Origin: Mycobacterium heckeshornense
Lineage (GTDB): Bacteria; Actinomycetota; Actinomycetes; Mycobacteriales; Mycobacteriaceae
Direction of reading: 5' to 3'
Assembly: GCF_016592155.1 (NCBI RefSeq)
Contig: NZ_AP024237.1
Span: forward strand, 4,774,001 to 4,838,000
DNA length: 64,000 nucleotides
In this document: piece by piece, positions 44,526-54,925 of the stretch
Layout: every line of letters begins with the position of its first letter
Numbering within the stretch: position 1 is the stretch's first letter
Notes under the pieces: model-generated
Database searches by the model: none
What the model saw: the letters and a program-made list of their open reading frames with translations, nothing else
Told to the model about the DNA's origin: nothing
Translations under genes and position numbers: made by a program

Positions 44526-45497
44526 TTACGGCTCGAGTACCACCTTGCCGAGCACACCGCCGTCGGCCAGGCTTTGCAGGGCTGCGCGCCCTTGTGACAG
44601 CGGATATCGTTGCGGTGATGGCGGTTTCAATCCCAGGGAGACCAATTGGTTGAGTCCCCACGCGAATAACTGCGCCGAACCGGGCACCTTGTTGAGATAT
44701 TCACCCCACGCCACGCCGACCACGCTGACGTTGCGCAGCAGCAGCCGGTTCACCTTGACGGTGGGAATGCCTCCGCCCGCAGCGAACCCAATCACCAGCA
44801 GCTTGCCGTCGACGGCCAGCACCCGGATGGCGTCGTCGAAGGCCGGGCCGCCGATGGGGTCGACGACGATGTCCACGCCGTGTCCGTCGGTGACGTCGCG
44901 CACCCGCTGAGCCCAGCCGTCGGTCAGCGGCAGCACCACGTCAGCGCCCAGCGATTCGACGAATTCCATCGCGTGGCTGCGGTGGACCATCGCGACCACC
45001 TGGCCGGCACCCATCGCCTTGGCCACCTGGATCGCCGCGGTGCCTACGCCCCCGGCGGAGCCCAGCACCAGCACTGTGTCACCCGGACGCATCGCGGCGC
45101 GACGGGCCAGCGCGAAATACATGGTGTTGTAATTCACCAGCAGCGACACCGCTTGCGCGTCGTCGAGTTGCACCGGACTAGGCATGACGTTGGCCACCGG
45201 CGCCGCCACTTGTTCGGCGTAGCCGCCGAGCACCCCGAACGCCGACACCCGGTCGCCGGGCTGGAAACCCGAGTCCGCTGGCGCCCAGCGGACCACACCG
45301 GCCGTTTCCATGCCGGGGATGAACGGCGGCGGCAGCTTGAGCTGATACTCGCCTTTGCTCAGCAGCAGGTCCGGGAAGCACACCCCCGCGGCGCGCACGT
45401 CGATGACCACCACGTCGTCGCCGCCCTGCACGTCGTCGACGTCGGTGTACACCATACCCGACGGGCCTGAAAGTTCTTGAACTACACAGGCTTTCAC
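44526..45497 (-). CDS. NADPH:quinone oxidoreductase-like (Rv0149-like)
   Basis: A 323-residue medium-chain reductase of the zinc-free quinone-oxidoreductase/zeta-crystallin group: AAGVCFPDLLLSKGEYQLKLPPPFIPGMETAGVV, nucleotide-binding motif VLVLGSAGGVGTAAIQVAKAMGA and VVDPIGGPAFDDAIRVLAVDGKLLVIGFA. First-in-order of the conserved Rv0149-Rv0148-Rv0147 set. It begins 3 nt after the stop of the SDR gene and is probably co-transcribed with it. Confidence 0.9.
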   Translation of the reverse strand: MKACVVQELSGPSGMVYTDVDDVQGGDDVVVIDVRAAGVCFPDLLLSKGEYQLKLPPPFIPGMETAGVVRWAPADSGFQPGDRVSAFGVLGGYAEQVAAPVANVMPSPVQLDDAQAVSLLVNYNTMYFALARRAAMRPGDTVLVLGSAGGVGTAAIQVAKAMGAGQVVAMVHRSHAMEFVESLGADVVLPLTDGWAQRVRDVTDGHGVDIVVDPIGGPAFDDAIRVLAVDGKLLVIGFAAGGGIPTVKVNRLLLRNVSVVGVAWGEYLNKVPGSAQLFAWGLNQLVSLGLKPPSPQRYPLSQGRAALQSLADGGVLGKVVLEP

Positions 45498-45500
45498 GAA

Positions 45501-46364
45501 TTACCGCACCGAGAAACTGGCCTGCTTCGCACCGGAAAGGTCGGTGATCTGCGCCCACTTCGCGGCGACCTCGTCGACCGACGGCGAAGTGTCGAAGTTG
45601 ACGCCCTCGTTTTCGAACAACGCGACCCGCTGCACCTTGCCGCCGCCGACAATGAATACCGATCCGTTATCGCTGGACTCCTCGGTGCACAGATAGGCCA
45701 CCACCGGCGCCACGAACTCCGGCTTGAGCTTTTCCAACACCTCGGGCGGCAGGATGTCCTGGGTCATCCTGGTGGCCGCGATCGGCGCGATCGCGTTGGC
45801 GTGGATGTTGTACTTGGCGCCTTCGAGCGCAAGCGTGTTGATCAGGCCCACCAGGCCGAGCTTGGCCGCGCCGTAGTTGGTCTGCCCGAAGTTGCCGAAC
45901 AGTCCGCTGGTCGAGGTGGCAACGACCACCCGGCCGTAACCTTGCTCGCGGAAGTGCGGCCAGGCTGCGCGCAGAACGTTGTAGCCACCGTATAAGTGCA
46001 CCTTGAGCACGGCGTCCCAGTTCTCGAACGACATCTTGTGGAAGGTGCCGTCCCGCAGAATCCCGGCATTGCTCACCACACCGTGCACAGCGCCGAACTC
46101 GTCGAGCGCGGTCTTGATGATGTTGGCCGCACCATCCGGCTCGGCGACGCTGTCGTAGTTGGCGACCGCACGTCCGCCGGCGTCTTTGATTTCTGCCACG
46201 ACCTGGTCGGCCATCGAATGTCCGGCTCCCGTGCCGTCGCGCGCCCCGCCCAGGTCGTTAACGACCACGCTGGCACCTTCTCGCGCAAGGGTCAGGGCGT
46301 ATTCGCGGCCCAGGCCCCCGCCGGCTCCGGTAACGACGATGACACGATCCTGCACTCCCGGCAT
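45501..46364 (-). CDS. Short-chain dehydrogenase, hydroxyacyl-CoA dehydrogenase type (Rv0148-like)
   Basis: A 287-residue SDR with intact cofactor motif (VTGAGGGLGREYALTLA), NAG motif (VSNAGILRD) and catalytic YGAAK. It resembles the dehydrogenase half of peroxisomal multifunctional enzyme 2, which handles 3-hydroxyacyl-CoA. It lies between the aldehyde dehydrogenase and quinone reductase genes on the same strand, with 31 and 3 nt spacing, suggesting one transcript for oxidation of a fatty or sterol-derived alcohol or aldehyde. Confidence 0.9.
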   Translation of the reverse strand: MPGVQDRVIVVTGAGGGLGREYALTLAREGASVVVNDLGGARDGTGAGHSMADQVVAEIKDAGGRAVANYDSVAEPDGAANIIKTALDEFGAVHGVVSNAGILRDGTFHKMSFENWDAVLKVHLYGGYNVLRAAWPHFREQGYGRVVVATSTSGLFGNFGQTNYGAAKLGLVGLINTLALEGAKYNIHANAIAPIAATRMTQDILPPEVLEKLKPEFVAPVVAYLCTEESSDNGSVFIVGGGKVQRVALFENEGVNFDTSPSVDEVAAKWAQITDLSGAKQASFSVR

Positions 46365-46395
46365 GAGCTTCCTTTCTCAGAGTGATTGCGCGCCG

Positions 46396-47817
46396 TTAAA
46401 ACAGCCTGCGCGCCAACTTCCACGCCTTCTCTGTATACGGCGGGTAGATGAAGCTCGATAAGTCGGGTCGGGTGGGCTTGGTGAGCACCGACTTGCGGTG
46501 GCTGAATTCCTCGAAGCCCCAGCGGCCGTGGTATGCGCCCATTCCCGACGCACCGACGCCACCGAACGGCAGCTTCGCCGTCGACACCTGAAACGCCAGA
46601 TGGTTGACCAGCATGCCGCCCGCGGGCACCTCCTTGATAACCCGTTCGCGCACGGCACGGGTCTTGGTGAACAGATATGCCGACAGCGGTTTCGGCCGCG
46701 AGTTGACGAAACGTATTGCGTCATCGAGGGATTCGACGGTGATTACCGGCAGGATCGGGCCGAAAATCTCGTTGGTCATCAGCGGTTCGTCCGGGTCTGG
46801 GTCGACCACCACCGTCGGCTGGATACGTAGATCCGCAGCGTCGAATGTGCCTCCCATCGCCACCGTGCCCCTGGTGTTGGACAGATAACCGGTCAGCCGG
46901 TCGAATTGGCGTTGGTTGACGATGCGCATTCCGGTCGGCTCGTCGGCCGTGAACGCGGTGACGGCTTCACCGATCTTGGTGACGAGTTCGTCGCGAATTT
47001 TCGCGTCGGCCAACACATAGTCGGGTGCAACGCAGGTCTGGCCGGCGTTGAGCAGTTTGATCCAGGCGATCCGCTTGGCCGCGACGTCCACGTCGGCGTC
47101 GGCGGCGACGATCACCGGGCTCTTGCCGCCCAGCTCCAGCGTCACCGGCGTCAGATGTGGCGCCGCCGCTTCATACACCTTGCGGCCGGTCTCGGTGCCG
47201 CCGGTGAACAGCACCCGGTCGAATCCTTGCGCGAGCAGTTGCTGGCTGACCGCCGCGTCGCCTTCGATCACCGCGATCGCGTCGGGGTCGAGGTATTGCG
47301 GCACTAGCTCGGCCATCAGCCGCGACGACGCCGCCGCGACCTCGGAAGGCTTGAGCGCCACCGCGTTCCCCGCGGCGATTGCGCCCACCGCCGGGCCGAG
47401 GGTCAGGTAGAACGGGTAGTTCCAGGCGCCGATGATCAGCACCGTGCCGTAGGGCTCGTATTCCACCCAGCCGCGACCCGGTAACTGCACCGGCTCGAGC
47501 AGGTGGTATTTGCGGCGCATCCACTTCTTGACGTGCTTGGCCGCGTAGCGGGCCTCGGCGGCAGTCGTCGCGGTGTCGGCCAGCCAGGCCTCGAACGGTT
47601 TGCGGCACAAATCGGCCCGCAGCGCCTCGGCGATCTTCGCCTCGTTCTCGGCCATCATCTTCTCGAGGGCGCGCAACTGGGTGCGCCGCCACTGCAGACT
47701 GCGAGTTCGCCCACTCGCGAAGGTTGTTCGCAAGCCGTCGACCGTCTTTTGAATCTCTGAGGCGACCGGCGCTGCGGCGTCAGCGGCGGTGCTGTCAGCG
47801 GCGGCGTGGGTGGTCAT
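46396..47817 (-). CDS. Aldehyde dehydrogenase (Rv0147-like)
   Basis: A 473-residue NAD(P)-dependent aldehyde dehydrogenase of the class 3/fatty-aldehyde type. Catalytic Glu in TLELGGKSPVIV (about 243), catalytic Cys in LNAGQTCVAPDYVL (about 277), C-terminal FGGVGASGMGAYHGRWGFEEFSHRKSVL. The cofactor loop FTGGTETGRKVYEAA is present. It probably converts medium or long aldehydes to acids, and is the first gene of the three-gene minus-strand set. Confidence 0.92.
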   Translation of the reverse strand: MTTHAAADSTAADAAAPVASEIQKTVDGLRTTFASGRTRSLQWRRTQLRALEKMMAENEAKIAEALRADLCRKPFEAWLADTATTAAEARYAAKHVKKWMRRKYHLLEPVQLPGRGWVEYEPYGTVLIIGAWNYPFYLTLGPAVGAIAAGNAVALKPSEVAAASSRLMAELVPQYLDPDAIAVIEGDAAVSQQLLAQGFDRVLFTGGTETGRKVYEAAAPHLTPVTLELGGKSPVIVAADADVDVAAKRIAWIKLLNAGQTCVAPDYVLADAKIRDELVTKIGEAVTAFTADEPTGMRIVNQRQFDRLTGYLSNTRGTVAMGGTFDAADLRIQPTVVVDPDPDEPLMTNEIFGPILPVITVESLDDAIRFVNSRPKPLSAYLFTKTRAVRERVIKEVPAGGMLVNHLAFQVSTAKLPFGGVGASGMGAYHGRWGFEEFSHRKSVLTKPTRPDLSSFIYPPYTEKAWKLARRLF

Positions 47818-47903
47818 GCGGTCTCCTTCCTGACCGGCGGAAACCCAATCCTAATCAACCACTGGGTTGGGTAACAGACACGCTCGACCAGGCCGCTGCC
47901 CGG

Positions 47904-48872
<969 letters not shown>

Positions 48873-49838
48873 TCATTCGGCGGCGACGCGGCGCGCGCGC
48901 AGCAGTGTGCTGGTCACGGTTTCCTCGACCAGGTCGTCTGGTATCGGCCGGCCCAGACGGGCCATTTCGTCGGCGTTGCTGACCGCGTGAACCTGCCAGC
49001 CGTGCTCGGTCAACCATTGCACGGCATCGGCGCGGCGGCTGTCGTTGTAGCCCAGCGTTTCGAAGTTGATGTCTAGGCCCAGCCGTTCCCGCAGCCGGGC
49101 CCAGCGCGCGCGCCGCGCCGCGCGGCGTCGCTCACTGGTGGGCGCGGTCAGGGAGAACGCTTCAACGGCGATTTGACTGGCGAGCGCGCTGAGGTCGGTG
49201 ACGTTCTCGAACAGCCGGTCCTGCGCGTCCGAAGGCAGGTAGGGCAGCAGGCCTTCGGCCAGCCACGCCGTGGGCTCGGTGGGGTGGAAACCGGCGGCGA
49301 TCAGCGCCGCGGGCCAGTCGTCACGCAGATCCACCGCGACCGCTCGCCGGGTCGCCTTGGGGACGGCGTGGTGCGCTTCCAGTGTGCGGCTCTTGTACTC
49401 GAGCACCTTGGGCTGGTCGATCTCGTAGACGGTGGTGCCGGCCGGCCAGTCCAGGCGATAAGCCCGCGAGTCCAGCCCAGCCGCCAGGATCACCGCCTGA
49501 CGAATCCCGCTTGCCATCGCCGCGCGAAAGTACTCGTCGAAAAAGTGGGTGCGCACGGCCTGGTAGTCGCAGGTCACCCGATGGGCTCGGCGGCCGTGCT
49601 CGTCGTCGCTGATCCACTCCAGATCGGGGCTGGCCAGCCGGGCCCACGCCGCCCCGGCCGAGGCGACCAGCACGGAAGCGAACTCGTCGCGGATCAGCGG
49701 TTGGGCAGCAGCGGTCTCGACGGCGCGCGCGGCGGCGACACTGAGCGCGGTGGCGCCGACACTTTCGGTGATGCTCCAGCTGTCGCCGTCGGCCCGAACC
49801 GAGCGCACCTCATCCAGGTCAGTCATGCCACCGGTCAT
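48873..49838 (-). CDS. SAM-dependent methyltransferase (Rv0145-like)
   Basis: A 321-residue paralogue of the preceding enzyme with the same motifs ([62 protein letters not shown]). Start is either ATG 49838 or ATG 49826 (MTDLDEV). The pair corresponds to Rv0145-Rv0146 in Mtb. The 88 bp up to the TetR gene hold an AGTT-AGGTA-AACT partial palindrome. Confidence 0.88.
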   Translation of the reverse strand: MTGGMTDLDEVRSVRADGDSWSITESVGATALSVAAARAVETAAAQPLIRDEFASVLVASAGAAWARLASPDLEWISDDEHGRRAHRVTCDYQAVRTHFFDEYFRAAMASGIRQAVILAAGLDSRAYRLDWPAGTTVYEIDQPKVLEYKSRTLEAHHAVPKATRRAVAVDLRDDWPAALIAAGFHPTEPTAWLAEGLLPYLPSDAQDRLFENVTDLSALASQIAVEAFSLTAPTSERRRAARRARWARLRERLGLDINFETLGYNDSRRADAVQWLTEHGWQVHAVSNADEMARLGRPIPDDLVEETVTSTLLRARRVAAE

Positions 49839-49926
49839 GCTACCGAATAAGTTAGGTAAACTATGTGCTTGTGTGCGCTATTTCACTTTCACTGCGCCCA
49901 CGTGCGGCTCCAGCGGCTGTCCGCGC

Positions 49927-50559
49927 CTAGCTCCCCACCTGCCAGAGCCTGCCATCCATCAGCTGCTCGAGCGCGCGGGTGATCGCGTCGAGCTCCTGTC
50001 GTCCGCCGACGAAGCCGGCATAGAACATCACCCCGCAGAGCATCGCCACCAGCATCTCGGTCAGCGACGCGCTGTCGGCTTCGGTGGTCAACTCGCCGCG
50101 GCGGATCGCATCATCGAGCACATCCTCAAGGAATGCGCGGGTAACGCGCAACAAGTCATTCTCGGCCGCGCCCAGCTCCGGATGCCGCTGCGACTCCAGC
50201 GCCGAGGTGATCAGGAACGCCGCAGCGGGCCGGTTCTGCGCATCGGCGTCGGTCGTGGCCGCGATGAACGCCGACAGCCGTCTCAACAACGTGGGCTCGC
50301 GCTGTGCGCGTCTGATGCCGGCGGCGAGGAGGTCACGTGTCTGCTCCAGCACCTCCAGATACAGCACACGCTTGTTGGAGAAATAGTGGTTGATTGCGGG
50401 CCGCGTCAGGTCGGCTCGGGCCGCGATCGCCTGAAACGTCGCCGCTTCGTAACCGCGTTCGCTGAATACTTCACGAGCAGCACGCAAGATGCGTTTTCGC
50501 GTTTCGGCAGCCTTCGCTGCCGGGGGGCGGCCCGGTCCCCGGCTCCCGGTTCGCGGCAC
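49927..50559 (-). CDS. TetR-family regulator (Rv0144-like)
   Basis: A 210-residue TetR regulator. Basic N-terminus (RGPGRPPAAKAAETRKRILRAAREVF), helix-turn-helix GYEAATFQAIAARADLTRPAINHYFSNKRVLYLEVL and a helical C-terminal domain. Lies upstream of the methyltransferase pair on the same strand, as Rv0144 does, and may regulate them. Confidence 0.87.
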   Translation of the reverse strand: MPRTGSRGPGRPPAAKAAETRKRILRAAREVFSERGYEAATFQAIAARADLTRPAINHYFSNKRVLYLEVLEQTRDLLAAGIRRAQREPTLLRRLSAFIAATTDADAQNRPAAAFLITSALESQRHPELGAAENDLLRVTRAFLEDVLDDAIRRGELTTEADSASLTEMLVAMLCGVMFYAGFVGGRQELDAITRALEQLMDGRLWQVGS

Positions 50560-50616
50560 GCCTAAATTGTGCCACAGATCACACTTTCGCCCCGGGCACC
50601 AGCGAACAAGTCATGG

Positions 50617-51177
50617 CTAGGCCGATGCCGAACCCTGTCGCCGCGCCGTGCTCGCGGCGTCGCGTTCGGTCGAGGAGCCTTCGTGGGCGAGCTTCCCGCC
50701 CGCGTTCTCCAAGTGAGCGCGCACGAACCACTGGAACTTCTCAAGCTCGGCGGCCTGGTCGATCAAGATGTCCTGGGTGACCCGGTCAAGCTCCTCGGTC
50801 TCGTCGATGCCCTTCCGGACGTCTTCGATGACGCCGGTGTAGACCAGGTCCAGCGCCGCCAGATGTGCTTGCACGGTGTCGCGGCCCACCGAATAGTCGT
50901 CCCACGTGCGGTCCTTGACGATCGCGCCCGGGGTGCCCTGCGGAGAGGCGCCGAGCGCGGCAATGCGCTCGGCCAGCACGTCGGCGTAACCACGCACCGC
51001 TTCAACTTGTGGGTCGATCATTTCGTGCACACCAATGAAATTGGGCCCGACTACATTCCAGTGGATGTGCTTCAGTGTCAGGTGCAGATCGTTGTAGGTG
51101 CTCAGCTGCTTTTGCAGCAACTCCACTAGCCGCGTCGCCTGCTTGTCGGTCAAACCTGGAATTGTGAACTGCGTCAT
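50617..51177 (-). CDS. dps: Dps, DNA-protecting mini-ferritin
   Basis: A 186-residue Dps that oxidises and stores iron in a dodecameric shell and shields DNA from hydrogen peroxide. Ferroxidase-site residues His39, His51, Asp66 and Glu70 (TLKHIHWNVVGPNFIGVHEMID...YADVLAERI) have the same numbering as in M. smegmatis Dps1. The lysine-poor, Ser/Ala/Arg-rich C-terminal tail (TARRQGSASA) resembles the DNA-binding tail of that protein. GAGGAGAG lies 9 nt before the ATG at 51177, fixing the start. Confidence 0.93.
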   Translation of the reverse strand: MTQFTIPGLTDKQATRLVELLQKQLSTYNDLHLTLKHIHWNVVGPNFIGVHEMIDPQVEAVRGYADVLAERIAALGASPQGTPGAIVKDRTWDDYSVGRDTVQAHLAALDLVYTGVIEDVRKGIDETEELDRVTQDILIDQAAELEKFQWFVRAHLENAGGKLAHEGSSTERDAASTARRQGSASA

Positions 51178-51255
51178 CGCGATAACTCTCCTCACGTGAT
51201 CGGCACACGGTCCGATCACGAGTACCCAATGACCTGCGCCGCTATACCCGCAGCC

Positions 51256-52224
51256 TCAAATGCCGCGGATGTCTTGCACCGGCAGCCGGGGTCCGCGGCG
51301 CAGTTCGTACGCCACTCCGCTGGCTTCGAGCAGCCGAACCACCCGATGGCGGTGCGGCCGCATCGGCTCCAACAACTCAACCATGACCGCGTCGACGACC
51401 GGCCTGCCCAGCAGCGTCCACCCGATCATCTTGGGGATGTGATAGTCGCCCACAGATAACGCGTCGGCGTCACCGAATGCTCGTTGTGCGGTCTCGGCCG
51501 CGGTCCACGCGCCCACGCCGGGCAGAGACGTCAGCGCCTCCCGCGCCCGCTCGGCTGGCCATACCACCAGGCGTTCCAGCGATGACGCCCGCTGTGCGCA
51601 AGTGACGACGGTGCGGGCGCGCCGCGGGTCGACATTGGCGCGATGGAATTCCCACGGCGGGATGGCTTGCCATGCCTCGGCCGACGGCGGGACCCGCATC
51701 ACGGCCGGCGCTGGACCGGGCGCCGGTGTGCCGAATTTGGTGACCAGTAACCGCCAGGATCGGAAAGCGTCGGTGCCCGGAACCCGCTGTTCGAGAATCG
51801 CCGGAATCAGCGCTTCCAGCACCCGCCCGGTGCGGCCCAGCCGCAGGTGCGGCAGCCGTCGATGTGCGGCGGCGACGGTGGCATCGTGTGGCGAGAAATC
51901 CGAGGCGTCGTCGTCGGCTCCCAGCATCGCCGGCAGTGCATCGAGGAACTCCTCGGCACCGCTGCCCCAGGCCAGGCCCTCAACGGCATCTGGTGCTGCG
52001 CGGCTAATCCGCGCCGTCACCGGCCCGGTGGGCAACAAGCTGGCCCGCCAGATCGCGCCCCCACTGACTTGAAAGCACGGGTCGCGGGGGCCGCGTCGCA
52101 GCGGAGCCAGGGTGATTTCTGGGCTGACCACGCCCGGGAACGTCACGGTACGACGAGCCCGCTTCACCTGCATCTGGTACTCCAACGCCGTGACTGCCGA
52201 ACCCCACAGATCATAGGGTCGCAC
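51256..52224 (-). CDS. DNA-3-methyladenine glycosylase 2-like (Rv0142-like)
   Basis: About 322 residues of an AlkA-type base-excision enzyme. The helix-hairpin-helix LTSLPGVGAWTAAETAQRAFGDADALSVGDYHIPKMIGW is at about 240-280, with the catalytic Asp in GDYHIP. The N-terminal domain is the AlkA_N-type beta sheet. GTG 52224 is used; in-frame upstream sequence overlaps the SnoaL gene antisense. Neighbourhood matches Rv0142. Confidence 0.85.
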   Translation of the reverse strand: MRPYDLWGSAVTALEYQMQVKRARRTVTFPGVVSPEITLAPLRRGPRDPCFQVSGGAIWRASLLPTGPVTARISRAAPDAVEGLAWGSGAEEFLDALPAMLGADDDASDFSPHDATVAAAHRRLPHLRLGRTGRVLEALIPAILEQRVPGTDAFRSWRLLVTKFGTPAPGPAPAVMRVPPSAEAWQAIPPWEFHRANVDPRRARTVVTCAQRASSLERLVVWPAERAREALTSLPGVGAWTAAETAQRAFGDADALSVGDYHIPKMIGWTLLGRPVVDAVMVELLEPMRPHRHRVVRLLEASGVAYELRRGPRLPVQDIRGI

Positions 52225-52273
52225 CGGTTTACCTGTAATTGACCGCCGGTGTAGGGCGAGACAGGATGGCGGT

Positions 52274-52651
52274 GTGATCACGCCGTTCGACAATCCCCAA
52301 GCTGAACTGGCGTGGATGTTTTTGCAGTGCTTGCAGGGCGGAGACATCGACGAGTGTTTCGCGCTGCTCAGCAATGACTTCACCTACTGGAACGTCGCTA
52401 CCCGGGCACCGGCCGACAAGGCGGCGTTGCGCCGGCAAATCGAGCGGCGCAAGCAGGACGTCGAGCTGACCCTGGATCTGGTCCGCTACATCACCGACGG
52501 TGACAGTGTGGTGATCGAGGCGCAGGGCGATGGTGTCACCGCCGCGGGACAGCGCTACGACAGCCCGTACGTCTTTATTTTCGATACCCGCGACGGTCAG
52601 ATCGTGTCGCTGCGCGAGTACTCCGATACCCGGGTGGCGGCTAACACCTAG
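52274..52651 (+). CDS. SnoaL/NTF2-like protein (Rv0141c-like)
   Basis: A 125-residue single-domain SnoaL-like protein (WMFLQCLQGGDIDECFALLSNDFTYWN...VFIFDTRDGQIVSLREYSDT). The fold forms a conical pocket that binds hydrophobic ligands; many relatives are uncharacterised isomerase or hydrolase homologues. GTG start. Converges on the DUF427 gene with a 4-bp overlap. Confidence 0.87.
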   Translation: MITPFDNPQAELAWMFLQCLQGGDIDECFALLSNDFTYWNVATRAPADKAALRRQIERRKQDVELTLDLVRYITDGDSVVIEAQGDGVTAAGQRYDSPYVFIFDTRDGQIVSLREYSDTRVAANT

Positions 52652-53028
52652 TCGGGGTCGACGCTGATCTCGGCCTTGTCGGGGTAGAACGCGACGTGAC
52701 CGGCGATCGCCGCCACTGCGGGGTAGGGCTCCCGGTAGGTCCAGATCACGTCTTCGACGGTGTCGCCGGCCGCTGTGGTCACATGAAAGTAGCTGGCTTC
52801 ACCCTTGAATGGGCAATAGGTGCTGGTGTCGCTGGGCGTCAACACGTCTTGTACGACGTCGTCGAACGGAATGTATTGCACCACAGGGATAGTGGCTTCG
52901 CGTAGGCTCAGCGCGGCGCGCGTGTCCGCAACGATTTGCCCGTTGACGCGAACTCGAACCCGCCCTGCGGTCGGCTCGATCGTGATGGGGTGCCCGGCGG
53001 TCGGTTCCAGGACAGGGCGGTGGTTCAT
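52648..53028 (-). CDS. DUF427 protein (Rv0140-like)
   Basis: A 126-residue single DUF427 domain: RVRVRVNGQIVADTRAALSLRE, YIPFDDVV, TPSDTSTYCPFKGEASYFHV, VIWTYREPYPAVAAIAGHVAFYPDKAEI. Function unknown. It is the compact relative of the double-domain protein at 29350-30024. Position matches Rv0140. Confidence 0.9.
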   Translation of the reverse strand: MNHRPVLEPTAGHPITIEPTAGRVRVRVNGQIVADTRAALSLREATIPVVQYIPFDDVVQDVLTPSDTSTYCPFKGEASYFHVTTAAGDTVEDVIWTYREPYPAVAAIAGHVAFYPDKAEISVDPD

Positions 53029-53093
53029 GGTGACATCTCCTCAGGTGTGGATAGCAGATGCAACACCAGGCTACGGCGAAGATTCCCGCCCGG

Positions 53094-53912
53094 TCAGAAT
53101 GCCCAGCGATGGTATTGCGACATGTTGGCCACCGCCGGGACCAGCGACATCACCTTGCCGACCGTCCGCGACGAGCGGGGGAGCTGCGCGAACGTGGCCG
53201 ACTCGAACCACCGCTCCCAGGCCACCAGGCGCAGCCCGGGTACCGCCGCGGCGATGTCGTCGGGGCCGTTGACCGCCCAGCTCAGCGTGGATCCCGACCG
53301 TCGGACCACGGTGTTGAGCCACTGCGCGCGGATCCCGAGCCAGTTGAATGCGTCGAATTGCAGCTCGCCCGAACCGAACCGCTCGACCAACCGCCGCAGC
53401 AGGGCGATGCCGTCCTGCTCGGTGAGATACATGGTCAATCCCTCGGCGATCATCAGCGTGGTCCGGCCGGTGGGGATGTCGGCCAGCCAGGCCGAGTCAG
53501 TGACCGAGGCAGCCACGACGTGATAGTGCTCCCGGCTCGGGTACAGCTGGTCGCGTAGCGCCGCCACCTCGGGATAGTCGACGTCGTACCACTCGACCCC
53601 GGGGCCGGGCTGAAGCCGGAGAAACCGGCTGTCCAGACCGCATCCCAAATGCAACACAACCGATTCCGGGTGCGCGGCAAGGAAACTGGCGGCCCACTGG
53701 TCGAAGTGCGCTGTCCGTGTGGTCACCGAGTAGGCGCGACGCGCGTTGATCGTCGTTTTGGTCCAGTCGTAGTCGATGCGATCGACGATCTCCTTGGCGT
53801 ACCGGTCGCCCAGCATCGGTTCTGCGAAGTCGGCGTCCAGCGCTTTGGCATACAGCGTCGCCAGCATGGTCTGTGGTGCGCCGCTCAGATCGACGCGTAC
53901 CTTCTCGGTCAC
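53094..53912 (-). CDS. SAM-dependent methyltransferase, TcmP/PPM-like
   Basis: A 272-residue methyltransferase of the leucine carboxyl methyltransferase-type group: SAM motif VVLHLGCGLDSRFLRLQPGPGVEWYDVDYPEV, then LMIAEGLTMYLTEQDG. More distant from the Rv0145/Rv0146 pair than those are from one another. The GTG start overlaps the stop of the epimerase gene (GTGA), so it is the third gene of the operon that begins at 55428. I do not recall a counterpart at this place in Mtb. Confidence 0.84.
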   Translation of the reverse strand: MTEKVRVDLSGAPQTMLATLYAKALDADFAEPMLGDRYAKEIVDRIDYDWTKTTINARRAYSVTTRTAHFDQWAASFLAAHPESVVLHLGCGLDSRFLRLQPGPGVEWYDVDYPEVAALRDQLYPSREHYHVVAASVTDSAWLADIPTGRTTLMIAEGLTMYLTEQDGIALLRRLVERFGSGELQFDAFNWLGIRAQWLNTVVRRSGSTLSWAVNGPDDIAAAVPGLRLVAWERWFESATFAQLPRSSRTVGKVMSLVPAVANMSQYHRWAF

Positions 53913-54925
53913 GTGGCCGTTGTGCTCTTTCCTTTGGCGTCGCGCAGCGCCATCCAGAACCGGGCGGCTTCGCGGATGGACTCCTCGACCGGCCTTGGCT
54001 GCCAACCTAATTCGCGGACCGCCTTGCTGTGGTCGACCGGTGCTTCGGCGCGCATCATCCGCACCGACTGCAGGCTCAGTTCCGCATCTTTTCCGGTGAA
54101 CCGAGCCTTCAGGCTGCCCAGCGCCCCCAACGCGTAGAGCGCCGGCACCGGAATCGACCGTCGCGGCGCTGGCACGCCGGCTTCGTCGGCCGCGATCCGC
54201 ACGACGTCCTTTAGCGGCATCATCCGGTCCGACACGAGGTATCGTTCGCCGTTGCGCCCGCGAGCAGCGGCCAATATCAAGGCCCGGGCAGCATCGTCGA
54301 CGCCGACCACTTCCAGCTCGATGCCGTCCATGAGGAAGGGCAGCTTGCCGAACACCGCACCGGCGATGAATGCGCCATGTGGGGTGCGCCCCCAATCACC
54401 GCTGCCGTAGGTCGTCGACACGCACATCGCGACCGCGGGCAGCGCGTGCTCAGAGGCGTAGCGCAGCACCAAATCCTCGGCCTGGAGCCGTGATCGGACA
54501 TACGCGGTAAGACCGCGGCGGCGGATCTGATCGGCTTCGGTGGCCACATGGCCGCGACGCCGGCCCACGGTGGCGTAGGTGCTGGTGAAGACGAACCTGT
54601 GCAGGTCCGCGTCTTTGGCGACGTCGAGGACGTTACGCAAGCCTTCCACGTTGGTGTGAAACAGCGGCGCGGGATCACGCAGCCAGGCGCGGGTGTCGAC
54701 GACGCAGTAGTACACGTCGTCACAGCCGTTTATGGCCGCACGCAGCGTGGGGTTGTCGAAGATATCGCCCTCGAAGCGGGTGACCGTCAGGTCGTCGATG
54801 CTGCGGGTATTGGCTGTGGGCCGTACCATCACCCGGACGTCGGCACCGTCGGCGACAAGCTGGCGGGTGACATGCGAGCCCAAAAATCCATTGGCGCCGA
54901 TGACCAGCTTGGGTCGTGCGCTCAT
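53909..54925 (-). CDS. NAD-dependent epimerase/dehydratase (Rv0139-like)
   Basis: A 338-residue extended SDR: VIGANGFLGSHVTRQLVADGADVRVMVR, STYATVGR and the catalytic tyrosine region AYVRSRLQAEDLVLRYA (YxxxK reads YVRSR here). Resembles Rv0139 and 3-beta-hydroxysteroid/dihydroflavonol reductase-like proteins. GGAGG precedes the ATG at 54925, which overlaps the SnoaL stop (ATGA). Confidence 0.86.
   Translation of the reverse strand: MSARPKLVIGANGFLGSHVTRQLVADGADVRVMVRPTANTRSIDDLTVTRFEGDIFDNPTLRAAINGCDDVYYCVVDTRAWLRDPAPLFHTNVEGLRNVLDVAKDADLHRFVFTSTYATVGRRRGHVATEADQIRRRGLTAYVRSRLQAEDLVLRYASEHALPAVAMCVSTTYGSGDWGRTPHGAFIAGAVFGKLPFLMDGIELEVVGVDDAARALILAAARGRNGERYLVSDRMMPLKDVVRIAADEAGVPAPRRSIPVPALYALGALGSLKARFTGKDAELSLQSVRMMRAEAPVDHSKAVRELGWQPRPVEESIREAARFWMALRDAKGKSTTAT

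Noticed and set aside
47818..47903. CAACC-ACTG-GGTTG repeat upstream of the aldehyde dehydrogenase gene as operator
   Set aside because: Arms are only 5 bp and GC-rich repeats of this size are common here. No regulator is adjacent, so it is not listed as a feature.
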